A stretch of 19,129 nt of DNA from Scytonema sp. UIC 10036 (GTDB lineage: Bacteria > Cyanobacteriota > Cyanobacteriia > Cyanobacteriales > Nostocaceae), in contig NZ_WJFC01000248.1 of NCBI RefSeq assembly GCF_009725235.1, positions 1-19,129 on the forward strand, given 5' to 3'. Below the pieces are notes generated by a model. The model ran no database searches, had not been told where the DNA came from, and saw nothing but the letters and a program-made list of their open reading frames with translations. Of the stretch, positions 1-6,800 are shown one piece after another. How positions within the stretch are numbered: position 1 is the first letter of the stretch; the number at the start of each line of letters is the position of its first letter. Position numbers and translations under genes: made by a program.

Positions 1-26
1 ATTAAATATTTTTTACCCCACCCTAA

Positions 27-124
27 CCCTCCCCGATGGATTGGGGAGGGAACTGGAACTTCAATTTCTCCCCAATCCATCGGGGAGGGAAATGGAATTT
101 CAATTTCCCCCTTTTCCAAGGGGG
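27..124. repeat. Cluster of GC-rich hairpin repeats, left arm
   Basis: Three hairpins lie in tandem. CCCTCCCC (27-34) pairs with GGGGAGGG (43-50) around an 8-nt loop. CTCCCC (68-73) pairs with GGGGAG (82-87), with a loop complementary to that of the first hairpin, so the first two units are also inverted copies of one another. CCCCCTT pairs with AAGGGGG at about 107-124 and is followed by TTAAGGGGGG. Runs of this kind are common between genes in Nostocales genomes. No coding potential is seen. Confidence 0.8.
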
Positions 125-200
125 GATTAAGGGGGGTAACAATGCGATAAAAATCACAGTCAAAATTTAATTATACATATGTAAAATTCTTAATTCGTTC

Positions 201-233
201 GTAGTTGCGCTTAAGCGCATGCATTGTAACTAC
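201..233. repeat. Nested palindromic element with GCGCTTAAGCGC core
   Basis: GTAGTT (201-206) is complementary to AACTAC (228-233), and between them lies the perfect 12-bp palindrome GCGCTTAAGCGC (207-218) followed by ATGCAT. A relative on the other strand lies at 761-788, sharing the GTAGTTGCGC start and the CGCATGCAT part. The mirror copy sits near 3081-3113. It is probably a short dispersed repeat able to fold as a hairpin. Confidence 0.7.
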
Positions 234-294
234 AAACATAGTATAACTGTTTAAGCGAGCATGATATCGCATAGTTTTTTGAAATGACTTATTT

Positions 295-558
295 ATGAAA
301 AAAAGGGAAAAAATCAAAAGAAAAATTAAGTCTGCTGTACGTAGTATTCTGGGCATAGGAACAGAAGAAAAGCAAGCCAGAAAAAGAAAAAAAGTTGTTA
401 AGTTTGTTGCGCGTAAAGTTATTGGTATAGAAACAGAGGAAACTCGACTAACGGATTCATACAAGAATCGCACGGATACAGAAACAAGTTATTCCTTATA
501 TTTACAATTGCTCAAACAGATGGAGTTAAAAAGAACAAAGCACGAGGAGACAGAGTAG
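295..558 (+). CDS. Small lysine/arginine-rich hypothetical protein
   Basis: This ORF encodes 87 residues and I recognise no family. The first half is strongly basic (MKKREKIKRKIKS at the start), and it contains two similar units of about 20 residues. Each has a basic stretch followed by GIGTEE (around residues 20-25) or GIETEE (around 44-49), which looks like an internal duplication. The C-terminal third is more polar and mixed in charge. There is no membrane segment or signal peptide, and no convincing Shine-Dalgarno before the ATG. It converges on the nucleotidyltransferase remnant downstream. A 100-residue ORF on the opposite strand covers much of the same bases, but its composition looks like a shadow. 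The mirrored copy at 2774-3022 is frameshifted. It could be a real small protein or chance. Confidence 0.4.
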   Translation: MKKREKIKRKIKSAVRSILGIGTEEKQARKRKKVVKFVARKVIGIETEETRLTDSYKNRTDTETSYSLYLQLLKQMELKRTKHEETE

Positions 559-576
559 GGTGAGCAACCCTAGCCT

Positions 577-699
577 CTAACCTCTCACCCCTAACGCTGC
601 CGAGCCAAAGACGAAACACGCTTTGACCTTGGGGTTAGCAGTGAAAGCAGGGGCAATTTTGTGAGCCAATGAAATCCGCCATACGCTATGTTCAGTCAT
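577..699 (-). pseudogene. Truncated N-terminus of a nucleotidyltransferase-like protein
   Basis: A minus-strand ATG at 699 opens a 40-residue frame that stops at 577. Its last part reads VKACFVFGSAALGVRG. This resembles the strand and GS(A/G) turn that opens MNT-type nucleotidyltransferase domains, where the GS is normally followed about ten residues later by a DxD metal site. Here the frame ends directly after the GS turn, so no catalytic Asp is present. The gene is probably a remnant, or the true reading continues past an undetected frameshift; the sequence after the stop does not obviously restore a DxD. The family call rests on one short motif. The mirror copy at 2636-2757 runs into a different frame. 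Confidence 0.4.
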
Positions 700-760
700 T
701 TTGAGAATTGTAGTTCTTCTACCGAAACAATGTAGCGCACAGCAGGCTAACTATGCTCTA

Positions 761-788
761 GTGATGCATGCGAAGACAGCGCAACTAC
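761..788 (-). repeat. Relative of the GTAGTTGCGC repeat
   Basis: Read on the minus strand, this begins GTAGTTGCGC and contains TTCGCATGCAT, so it matches the element at 201-233 except that the inner palindrome is degenerate. It lies just downstream of the ATP-grasp stop codon. Its mirror copy is near 2552-2578. Confidence 0.55.
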
Positions 789-804
789 AAACCAGAAAAG
801 ATAA

Positions 805-1494
805 CTATCTATGATTTAAAGCAAAAATCAGAGGAAGTCTAACGCTTGTGCGTCTAAGTTCTTTATATCTGAGAAATTCTGCTGAATTTTCTTCATAGGA
901 ATTAGCGATCGCCTTAAATATCTTGCGCCCTGGTTGAGAATTGGCTTCTAAAACGATAGGTCCTTTATCTAAAGTTAATAAAATATCAAAACCGACTTCT
1001 GCAAAGTCACCAAATTTTTCATGAATTTTGTAGGAACATTTCAGACAAATATCTGTTATCCTAACAATTTCTGAATCTATACTCTTCCCATAGTTTTTTT
1101 GATAAAATTCTCTTAATTCATAAATAGATATAGCTTTGCCATCACCGTTTATATTTGTTATCCAAGAATTTTTGCTACCAATTCTTACTCCCATGCCTGT
1201 CACTTGATAATTTGCATTTCCGGAGTTTTGAACAATCGCTCTTACGTCAAAATGTGAATTATTTACTTCAACCACTTTTGCTTTTGGCTGAAGTAAATAA
1301 GAGCTTGGCTTGAATTCTGTTTTCAGGGTTTCTAATAAGTATTTGCGTTTAACTGGCGTACAGCTTTCTGTTATCAAGTATAAGGATTCTCGATTGTATT
1401 GGCTCTGCTTAACGATAGCAATATTCTTTCCTCCATGACCCCTAATCGGCTTTATATATATACAGTTACTGTAGTTTAAAAAACTATCTACCAC
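805..1494 (-). CDS. YheC/YheD-type ATP-grasp protein (5' end frameshifted)
   Basis: The 229 residues carry the ATP-grasp layout of the YheC/YheD family, named after Bacillus spore-coat-associated proteins; the reaction is unknown. In order are a nucleotide-binding strand and glycine loop (IYIKPIRGHGGKNIAIV, near the N-terminus), the HFDVRAIVQ strand with the following TGMGVRIG near mid-protein, TNINGDGKAI, and the C-terminal FAEVGFDILL and LEANSQPGRKIF, which supply the acidic and Asn metal ligands expected of ATP-grasp enzymes. The frame opens with GTG at 1494, which is probably not the true start. The mirrored arm shows another 26 residues from an ATG (MFFYNFLIENNIP) joining in frame. In this arm the matching ATG is at 1566-1568, and small deletions around 1520-1535 break the link. 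The full protein is therefore about 255 residues, a normal length for this domain. Confidence 0.75.
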   Translation of the reverse strand: MVDSFLNYSNCIYIKPIRGHGGKNIAIVKQSQYNRESLYLITESCTPVKRKYLLETLKTEFKPSSYLLQPKAKVVEVNNSHFDVRAIVQNSGNANYQVTGMGVRIGSKNSWITNINGDGKAISIYELREFYQKNYGKSIDSEIVRITDICLKCSYKIHEKFGDFAEVGFDILLTLDKGPIVLEANSQPGRKIFKAIANSYEENSAEFLRYKELRRTSVRLPLIFALNHR

Positions 1495-1672
1495 TTCTTC
1501 TGAAGCATCTTTTATAAGAACAGACTGAATGTGGAATATTTTTCAATTAAAAAATTATAAAAGAACATTTTGTTTGTAATAAAATAACTATCTCAAAGGA
1601 TTTAATAAATAAAATATTTGTCTTAAAAGCACTGAAATTAACGGATAATTTTTTGTGACGGTTTGGTTCTAA

Positions 1673-1693
1673 AGAGAACATGCCATGTTCTCT
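1673..1693. repeat. Perfect palindrome at the centre of the giant inverted repeat
   Basis: AGAGAACATG (1673-1682) and its exact complement CATGTTCTCT (1684-1693) flank a single C at 1683. This is the symmetry centre. Outside these 10-bp arms the two sides match poorly for about 50 nt, then become clearly similar again at the shared CAGTGCTTTTAAGACA. I do not see a sequencing-adapter sequence here. Confidence 0.85.
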
Positions 1694-1800
1694 GTTAGCA
1701 CTCATACTACAAGAAAAATTATCGTGAGTTTTCAGTGCTTTTTAAGACAAATATTTTTATTTATTAATCCTTTTGAGATAGTTATTTTATTACAAACAAA

Positions 1801-2535
1801 ATGTTCTTTTATAATTTTTTAATTGAAAATAATATTCCTACAATTCAGTCTGTTCTTATAAAAGATGCTTCAGAAGAAGTGGTAGATAGTTTTTTAAACT
1901 ACAGTAAATGTATATATATAAGCCGATTAGGGGTCATGGAGGAAGAATATTGTATCGTTAGCAGAGCCAATACAATCGAGAATCCTTATACTTGATAACA
2001 GAAAGCTGTACGCCAGTTAACCAAATACTTTTAGAAACCCTGAAAACAGAATTCAAGCAAGCTCTTATTTACTTCAGCAAAAGCAAAAGTGGTGAAGTAA
2101 TAATTCACATTTTGACGTAAGAGCGATGTTCAAAACTCCGGAAATGCAAATTATCAAGTGACAGGCATGGAGTAAGATTGGTAGCAAAATTTGGATAACA
2201 AATATAAACGGTGATGGCAAAGTATATCTATTTATGAATTAAGAGAATTTATCAAAAAACTATGGAAGAGTATAGATTCAGAAATTGTTAGATAACAGAT
2301 ATTTGTCTGAAATGTCCTACAAAATTCATGAAAAATTTGGTACTTTGCAGAAGTCGGTTTTGATATTTTATTAACTTTAGATAAAGGACCTATCGTTTTA
2401 GAAGCCAATTCTCACCAGGGCGCAAATATTAAGGCGATCGCTAATTCCTATGAAGAAAATTCAGCAGAATTTCTCAATATAAGAACTAGACGCACAGCGT
2501 TAGACTTCCTCTGATTTTGCTTAAATCATAGATAG
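1801..2535 (+). pseudogene. Mirrored, frameshifted copy of the ATP-grasp gene
   Basis: This copy starts at an ATG with the N-terminal residues missing from the left-arm frame (MFFYNFLIENNIPTIQSV, then KDASEEVVDSFLNYSKCIYI). It reads in frame for about 40 codons, until a lost base in the AAGCCG context near 1922 shifts it to a stop at 1995. Against the left copy, the next 290 nt carry about 13 deletions, mostly of single bases, and almost no insertions or substitutions. Examples are GGAAAG read as GGAAG, GCTATC as GTATC and TGGTTG as TGGTG. The matching stop codon lies at 2533-2535. The damage looks like long-read sequencing error, not natural decay. Confidence 0.75.
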
Positions 2536-2635
2536 TTATCTTTTCTGGTTTGTAGTTGCGCGTCTTCGCATGCATCACTGAGCATAGTTAGCCTGCTGTG
2601 CGCTACATTGTTCGTAGAAAACTACAATTCTCAAA

Positions 2636-2757
2636 ATGACTGAACATAGCGTATGGCGGATTTCATTGGCTCACAAAATTGCCCCTGCTTTACTGCTAAC
2701 CCAAGGTCAAAGCGTGTTTCGTCTTTGGCTCGGCAGCGTTAGGGGTGAGAGGTTAGA
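2636..2757 (+). pseudogene. Mirror copy of the nucleotidyltransferase-like remnant
   Basis: The first 18 codons match the left-arm remnant at 577-699 (MTEHSVWRISLAHKIAPA). A lost base near 2690 then changes the frame, giving a leucine-rich extension up to 2827 that has no counterpart in the left arm and is almost surely meaningless. The coordinates mark the DNA that corresponds to the left copy. Confidence 0.5.
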
Positions 2758-2773
2758 GCTAGGGTTGCTCACC

Positions 2774-3022
2774 CTACTCTGTCTCCTCGTGCTTGTTCTT
2801 TTACTCCATCTGTTTGAGCAATTGTAATATAAGGAATAACTTGTTTCTGTATCCGTGCGATTTTGTATGAATCGTTAGTCAGTTTCTCTGTTTCTATACA
2901 ATAACTTTACGCGCAACAAACTAACAACTTTTTTTTTTTTCTGGCTCTTTTCTTCTGTTCCTATCCCAGAATACTAGTACAGCAGACTTAATTTTTCTTT
3001 TGATTTTTTCCCTTTTTTTCAT
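2774..3022 (-). pseudogene. Mirror copy of the small basic-protein ORF
   Basis: The start (ATGAAAAAAAGGG, complement of 3010-3022) and the stop context correspond to the ORF at 295-558, but single-base losses break the frame: GTACGTAGT has become GTACTAGT, GGGCATAG has become GGGATAG, and AAGCAAGCCAG has become AAGAGCCAG. A long T run at about 2928-2940 replaces a mixed A/G stretch. No intact protein is encoded. Confidence 0.6.
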
Positions 3023-3080
3023 AAATAAGCATTTCAAAAAACTATGCGATATCATGCTCGCTTAAACATTTACTATGTTG

Positions 3081-3285
3081 TGTTACAATGCATGCGCTTA
3101 AGCGCAACTACGAACGAATTAAGATTTACATATGTATAATTAATTTTGACTGTGATTTTATCGCTTGTTACCCCCTTAATCCCCCTTGGAAAAGGGGGAA
3201 TTGAAATTCCATTTCCCTCCCGATGGATTGGGAGAAATTGAAGTTCAGTTCCCTCCCCAATCCATCGGGAGGGTTAGGTGGGGTA
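3081..3285. repeat. Mirror copies of the outer repeats, right arm
   Basis: The GCGCTTAAGCGC element recurs near 3081-3113 and the three GC-rich hairpins recur between about 3168 and 3275, in inverted order relative to 27-233. The hairpin arms here are each a base or so shorter (for example CCCTCCCGATGG against CCCTCCCCGATGG), the same deletion bias as elsewhere in this arm. Beyond 3297 the palindrome ends and unique AT-rich sequence follows up to the VOC gene. Confidence 0.75.
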
Positions 3286-3393
3286 AAAATATTTAATACA
3301 TCAATCATGTTTTTTCAAAAATCATCTAATGTTGATATTAAGAATCAAGTATAAAAATATTTTTTATCGTTCATACTTCATCCTTTAATAATA

Positions 3394-3780
3394 CTAAGTT
3401 TCGTAAATTTCCAAGGGTAAATCATCTGGATCTTTGAAAAAAGTAAATTTTTTGCCTGTTATTTCATCAATTCTGATATCTTCTACTTCTATTCCTTGGG
3501 AGTTTAAATCGCTAACAGTTTTTTCAATATTATCTACTTGAAAGGCTAAATGTCTTAAACCACAAGCTTCAGGTGTGCTGGCTCTTTTTGGAGGAGATGG
3601 AAAAGAAAATAGCTCTATTTGGTGGTTTTGCCCGACTCGTAAATCTAATTTATAAGAATTTCGATGCGCGCGAAAGGTTTCTTTAATAATGGAAAAACCT
3701 AAAACTTCTACATAAAACTTTTTCGATCGCTCGTAATCCGAACAGATAATCGCTACATGATGAATTCCAGTTGTTTTCAT
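3394..3780 (-). CDS. VOC-fold (glyoxalase I-like) metalloprotein
   Basis: The 128-residue cytosolic protein is one complete vicinal-oxygen-chelate domain of two beta-alpha-beta-beta-beta halves. The first half opens with GIHHVAIICSDYERSKKFY and the second with GLRHLAFQVDNIEKT. The four usual metal-ligand positions can be placed by comparison with E. coli GloA: His8, Glu56 (IELF), His77 (LRHLAF) and Glu124 (LEIYE). It is closest in character to the short YaeR/GloA2-like proteins, which are often annotated as lactoylglutathione lyase although their substrates are mostly unproven. All ligands are present, so a metal-dependent lyase, isomerase or dioxygenase activity is plausible, but the substrate cannot be told. 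The ATG at 3780 fits the length of the family. It stands alone, with a repeat element between it and the next gene upstream. Confidence 0.85.
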   Translation of the reverse strand: MKTTGIHHVAIICSDYERSKKFYVEVLGFSIIKETFRAHRNSYKLDLRVGQNHQIELFSFPSPPKRASTPEACGLRHLAFQVDNIEKTVSDLNSQGIEVEDIRIDEITGKKFTFFKDPDDLPLEIYET

Positions 3781-3817
3781 AATGTTTTGGGTTGGGTTTA
3801 GGGAAGAGGGATTTTCT

Positions 3818-3863
3818 GGAGGCGGAGCCTCCTCTTAAGGCATTCCCAGGCGGAGCCTGGGAA
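3818..3863. repeat. Paired trinucleotide-loop hairpins (GC-rich dispersed repeat)
   Basis: Two perfect hairpins with 3-nt loops lie here: GGAGGC-GGA-GCCTCC (3818-3832) and TTCCCAGGC-GGA-GCCTGGGAA (3843-3863), followed by CGAGG. The same units recur four times at 11810-11919. It fills most of the gap between the VOC and VWA genes and could act as a weak bidirectional terminator. Confidence 0.85.
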
Positions 3864-3917
3864 CGAGGTTACGACAAGTTTCAAGGATTTTAAGCGGCAA
3901 ATTCCCCCACCTACAAA

Positions 3918-5165
3918 CTAAGAATCTTGCAATACAGTCTTAGAAACAATCCGGGTTTTCTTACGATCGCTCTCGGATAACTCTTCTCCTGCTTGCAGGC
4001 GAGTGGCAGAGGTTTGCAAGACAGTCGCCGCGCCAGTATCTCCCATTTGCAGAGCAGTTTTAGCGGCGGTTTGCAACATTGTAGCAGCACCAGCGCGATC
4101 GCCCTGTTGCAATTTTGCCTCTGCAAGTTGTGTTTGTCGATACTTCGCGAGTGCCAAAATATGTTGCTGCACCTGAGTATCTGCAACAGGTTGGTAGGAA
4201 CGAACAACATTTGCCTCAACAGGAATTGTTTCTGAGAGTAATCCTGTCTTGTCTTGGGCTGGATCGTCGTAGCGAACCTGTACTTTGGCGATGGTTTGCC
4301 TACCTTCTGGTAATTGTCCCAAATAAATATTTGCTAGCACAACACGTTCTGCATCTTTCATTAAATCGCCCAAACGAACGGAGAAGCGTCCATCAACTTC
4401 CAGTTGTACTGGCAATTCAATTGTGTCTGGGGCGACTTGGGCGACAGGTTTGAGTTCTGCTAGACGCACATTGGGTATAAGTGAGAAAAGCAAGTAAGCA
4501 TTGGTCAATCCCACAGTTTGAATGCGGGTAAACAAACGACCAAACTCATCTACTACCTGTTCTGGTTGCTGAACATAAGATAAAGTTCCACCACCAGCAT
4601 CAGCAATTTTTTCCAGAACATCTTGGTTCCAATTGTCACCGAATCCTAAGGTATTTAAAGTTAAACTATAGCCTGCAGCCAATTGGGCAAATTTTAAACA
4701 ACGGTTGTTATCACCGTGTTCGTTTTCACCGTCAGTCAACAAGAAGGCTTGGGAAATAGTTTCTTTTTTTCCTTTTGCCAGTTCCTCTATACCCAAACGC
4801 AATCCCTCATCAATTGCAGTTCCGCCATCAGCTGCAAGACGGTTAATTTGTTGCTTAATGCGTTCTGGATTTTCCAGCAATTGATTGGGAACCAGGACTT
4901 TGGCGCGGTGATCGAAAACAACAACACTGAGGCGATCGCCTGGGCTAAGTCTGTCAACCAAGCGGATTGCTGCTTTTTTGACAATTTCCAGTGGTCGTCC
5001 ACTCATAGAACCGCTATGGTCAAGAATAAGGCACAGATTGAGAGGGACGTTACGATCCATCATTTCCGGCTTTGCAGAAATGGAAATTGCCAACTGACGT
5101 TGACTGTTAGATTGATTTGCATCTAAATTGCCATCATTGAGAGCTGGCTGCAAGCTAACCTTCAT
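3918..5165 (-). CDS. von Willebrand factor A domain protein
   Basis: The 415-residue protein has no signal peptide or membrane segment. A VWA domain spans about residues 40-215 with a complete MIDAS metal site: DHSGS (Asp49, Ser51, Ser53), the GGTAIDEG threonine (Thr116) and LLTDGEN (Asp145). The middle (about 225-325) is beta-rich, with phrases such as PVQLEVDGRFSVRLGDL, and resembles the extra beta domain that follows VWA in many bacterial stand-alone VWA proteins. The last 80 residues are Ala/Gln-rich and helical (QQHILALAKYRQTQLAEAKLQ onward), perhaps TPR-like or coiled. Such proteins usually act as metal-dependent protein-binding modules, and the partner is not evident from the neighbours. 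The ATG at 5165 is well placed. It is transcribed away from clpR, sharing a 231-bp divergent region. Confidence 0.85.
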   Translation of the reverse strand: MKVSLQPALNDGNLDANQSNSQRQLAISISAKPEMMDRNVPLNLCLILDHSGSMSGRPLEIVKKAAIRLVDRLSPGDRLSVVVFDHRAKVLVPNQLLENPERIKQQINRLAADGGTAIDEGLRLGIEELAKGKKETISQAFLLTDGENEHGDNNRCLKFAQLAAGYSLTLNTLGFGDNWNQDVLEKIADAGGGTLSYVQQPEQVVDEFGRLFTRIQTVGLTNAYLLFSLIPNVRLAELKPVAQVAPDTIELPVQLEVDGRFSVRLGDLMKDAERVVLANIYLGQLPEGRQTIAKVQVRYDDPAQDKTGLLSETIPVEANVVRSYQPVADTQVQQHILALAKYRQTQLAEAKLQQGDRAGAATMLQTAAKTALQMGDTGAATVLQTSATRLQAGEELSESDRKKTRIVSKTVLQDS

Positions 5166-5280
5166 AATCCCCCAAAGTATTCACACGGGCTATACTTATT
5201 TATAGATAACTTCAAACCGCCATTTCTGTTCTTCGGAAAATCTTTGTGACAAGAAGTTTAATGAGCGCTTTTATTGCTCA

Positions 5281-5301
5281 CTGGTCACTGGTCACTGGTC
5301 A
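5281..5301. repeat. Three tandem CTGGTCA heptamers
   Basis: The unit CTGGTCA is repeated three times exactly, preceded by a partial TCA, in the divergent region between the VWA gene and clpR. It is one of the heptameric short tandem repeats typical of heterocystous cyanobacteria. Its position about 95 nt before the clpR start could affect spacing in the promoter region, but nothing shows this directly. Confidence 0.85.
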
Positions 5302-5396
5302 GGTGGTTATTGTAGAGAGAAATCCACACCCCCAATAGAGCTTGCATCGCGTTAGGATGTAGTACAGTTAACGGAATTAATTGAGCAACAGTTGCT

Positions 5397-6101
5397 ATGG
5401 AAACCTCCCCCATCAAGGCTGTTCAAGCCCCATATTATGGCGATAGCTTCTACCGATCTCCGCCACCCGATTTGCCTTCTCTGATGCTGAAGGAACGAAT
5501 CATTTACTTGGGACTGCCTTTGGTTTCACCGGATGAGTATAAACAGCAACTGGGAGTAGACGTAACGGAACTGATCATTGCTCAGCTTCTCTACCTACAG
5601 TACGACGATCCGGAAAAGCCAATCTACATTTACATCAACTCTACGGGTACTTCTTGGTACACTGGGGATGCCATTGGCGCTGAAACAGAAGCATTTGCTA
5701 TTTGCGATACCCTGAACTACATTAAGCCACCAGTCCACACCATTTGTATTGGTCAGGCAATGGGTACGGCAGCTATGATCCTATCTGCAGGAACGAAAGG
5801 TTACCGTGCAAGTCTCCCCAATGCGTCAATTGTGTTGCACCAGGCAAAACGCCGCACGGGTTACGGTCAAGCAACAGACATTCAAATTCAAGCACAAGAG
5901 GTGCTTACTAACAAGCAAATGATCCTGTCAATTCTCTCTCGGAATACGGGACAACCTCCAGAGAAAATTTCTAAAGATATGGATCGTATGTACTATATGA
6001 CACCTCAAGAAGCTAAAGAATATGGCTTGATTGACCGGGTATTAGAAAGTACAAAAGAACTGCCTCTAGTTGTGGCGGCTGCCCTTCCTGCTCAATCTTA
6101 A
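5397..6101 (+). CDS. clpR: ClpR, non-catalytic subunit of the Clp protease
   Basis: The 234-residue protein is a ClpP-fold paralogue in which the peptidase triad is degraded. Aligned with the downstream ClpP3, the nucleophile serine position is Gly123 (in GQAMGTAAMIL), the histidine is kept (His149, VLHQ), and the aspartate position is Met198 (DRMYYM). A cyanobacterial ClpR hallmark is also present: a longer loop after the first glycine-rich turn (STGTSWYTGDAIGAETEAFA, residues 82-101) where active subunits have a short SPGGSV turn. In cyanobacteria ClpR assembles with ClpP3 into a mixed heptamer core that works with the ClpC chaperone through ClpS. The gene precedes clpP3 by 98 nt in the same direction, the arrangement known from Synechococcus, so the two are likely co-transcribed. 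The ATG at 5397 matches the usual N-terminus. Confidence 0.93.
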   Translation: METSPIKAVQAPYYGDSFYRSPPPDLPSLMLKERIIYLGLPLVSPDEYKQQLGVDVTELIIAQLLYLQYDDPEKPIYIYINSTGTSWYTGDAIGAETEAFAICDTLNYIKPPVHTICIGQAMGTAAMILSAGTKGYRASLPNASIVLHQAKRRTGYGQATDIQIQAQEVLTNKQMILSILSRNTGQPPEKISKDMDRMYYMTPQEAKEYGLIDRVLESTKELPLVVAAALPAQS

Positions 6102-6130
6102 CAGGTAAGTAAGTCGCGATACGGCTTAGC

Positions 6131-6151
6131 CGTTAAGCCCTTGGCTTAACG
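6131..6151. promoter_or_regulatory. Hairpin between clpR and clpP3
   Basis: CGTTAAGCC (6131-6139) and GGCTTAACG (6143-6151) form a perfect 9-bp stem with a CTT loop in the 98-nt spacer. No U-run follows, so it is not a standard terminator. It may stabilise the message or set the relative output of the two subunits, or it may be an ordinary dispersed hairpin. Confidence 0.6.
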
Positions 6152-6199
6152 CAGTGTTTTCTCAAGCTTAAACTTTGAATACAAGAATTTTGAACTATT

Positions 6200-6790
6200 A
6201 TGCCGATTGGTGTTCCTAGAGTCCCTTACCGTTTTCCTGGGGAACCTTATACCCAGTGGATTAATATTTACGAACGCCTTGCTTTGGAACGAATCATTTT
6301 CCTAAGTGGAGAAGTCACCGATGGTATGGCTAATGCCATCATTGCCAGACTGCTTTACATGGATTCTGACGATCCAACTAAGGATATCAGTATTTACATC
6401 AACTCCCCTGGTGGTTCAGTGACAGCAGGGCTTGCTATCTATGACACAATGCAGCATATCAAAGCAAATGTTGTCACTATTTGCGTAGGGATGGCGGCTT
6501 CCATGGGATCGTTCCTCCTTGCAGCAGGAACAAAGGGCAAACGTTTGGCTTTGCCCAATACTCGAATTCTCATTCACCAACCTCTTGGTGGTGCTCAGGG
6601 TCAAGCTACTGATATTGAAATTGAAGCTAAGCAAATTTTAAGAATGCGGCAGCAACTCAATGAAATGTTAGCAGCTCGCACGGGTCAACCTATAGAGAAA
6701 ATTCAAAAAGATACTGACCGTGACTACTGGATGTCAGCTCAAGAGGCGAAGGAGTACGGTTTGATTGACCGCGTGATTGAAGAAAGGTAG
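6200..6790 (+). CDS. clpP3: ClpP3, catalytic Clp protease subunit
   Basis: The 196-residue serine peptidase has a full catalytic triad: Ser101 in [11 protein letters not shown], His126 in ILIHQPLGG and Asp175 in TDRDYWMS. The SPGGSV oxyanion-side turn (69-74) is intact. The N-terminus [15 protein letters not shown] is the type seen in cyanobacterial ClpP3 and plastid ClpP1, with almost no propeptide. It cleaves unfolded substrates inside the barrel formed with the inactive ClpR and fed by ClpC. In Synechococcus this ClpP3/R core is essential, unlike ClpP1/P2. It follows clpR in what looks like a two-gene operon and is followed by short tandem repeats and no clear intrinsic terminator. Confidence 0.95.
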   Translation: MPIGVPRVPYRFPGEPYTQWINIYERLALERIIFLSGEVTDGMANAIIARLLYMDSDDPTKDISIYINSPGGSVTAGLAIYDTMQHIKANVVTICVGMAASMGSFLLAAGTKGKRLALPNTRILIHQPLGGAQGQATDIEIEAKQILRMRQQLNEMLAARTGQPIEKIQKDTDRDYWMSAQEAKEYGLIDRVIEER

Positions 6791-6800
6791 AAAAGGGAAT

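Larger units (their letters stand above)
1..3297. repeat. Giant imperfect palindrome, arms of about 1.6 kb
   Basis: Bases 1-1682 reappear as the reverse complement at 1684-3297. The outermost bases (ATTAAATATTTTT at 1) match the complement of the bases ending at 3297, and every landmark between recurs in mirrored order: GC-rich hairpins, the GCGCTTAAGCGC element, the basic-protein ORF, the nucleotidyltransferase remnant and the ATP-grasp gene. The left arm is 1682 nt and the right arm 1614 nt, because the right arm has lost many single bases. Similarity is poor only for roughly 50 nt on each side of the centre. The arms hold genes and ordinary intergenic repeats rather than a transposase, so this is not an insertion sequence. 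Inference: an assembly or read fold-back artefact is the likeliest explanation; a real inverted duplication remains possible. Confidence 0.95.

Noticed and set aside
171..473. 100-codon minus-strand ORF
   Set aside because: It is the shadow of the basic-protein ORF and low-complexity AT-rich DNA. It shows no family features.
1640..1730. Sequencing hairpin adapter left at the fold point
   Set aside because: The centre does not match the PacBio hairpin adapter as I remember it, nor any other adapter I know. It contains only a 10-bp-arm palindrome.
1640..1730. Covalently closed telomere or replication dimer junction
   Set aside because: Hairpin telomeres would give a uniform palindrome, and no telomere resolvase gene is present. 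The deletion-biased mismatch favours artefact.
2758..2827. Leucine-rich C-terminal extension of the right-arm 63-codon ORF
   Set aside because: It results from a lost base; the left-arm counterpart stops earlier and has no such sequence.
1..3297. Insertion sequence or composite transposon with terminal inverted repeats
   Set aside because: The arms meet at the centre with no transposase between them, and the arms carry ordinary genes and intergenic repeats.
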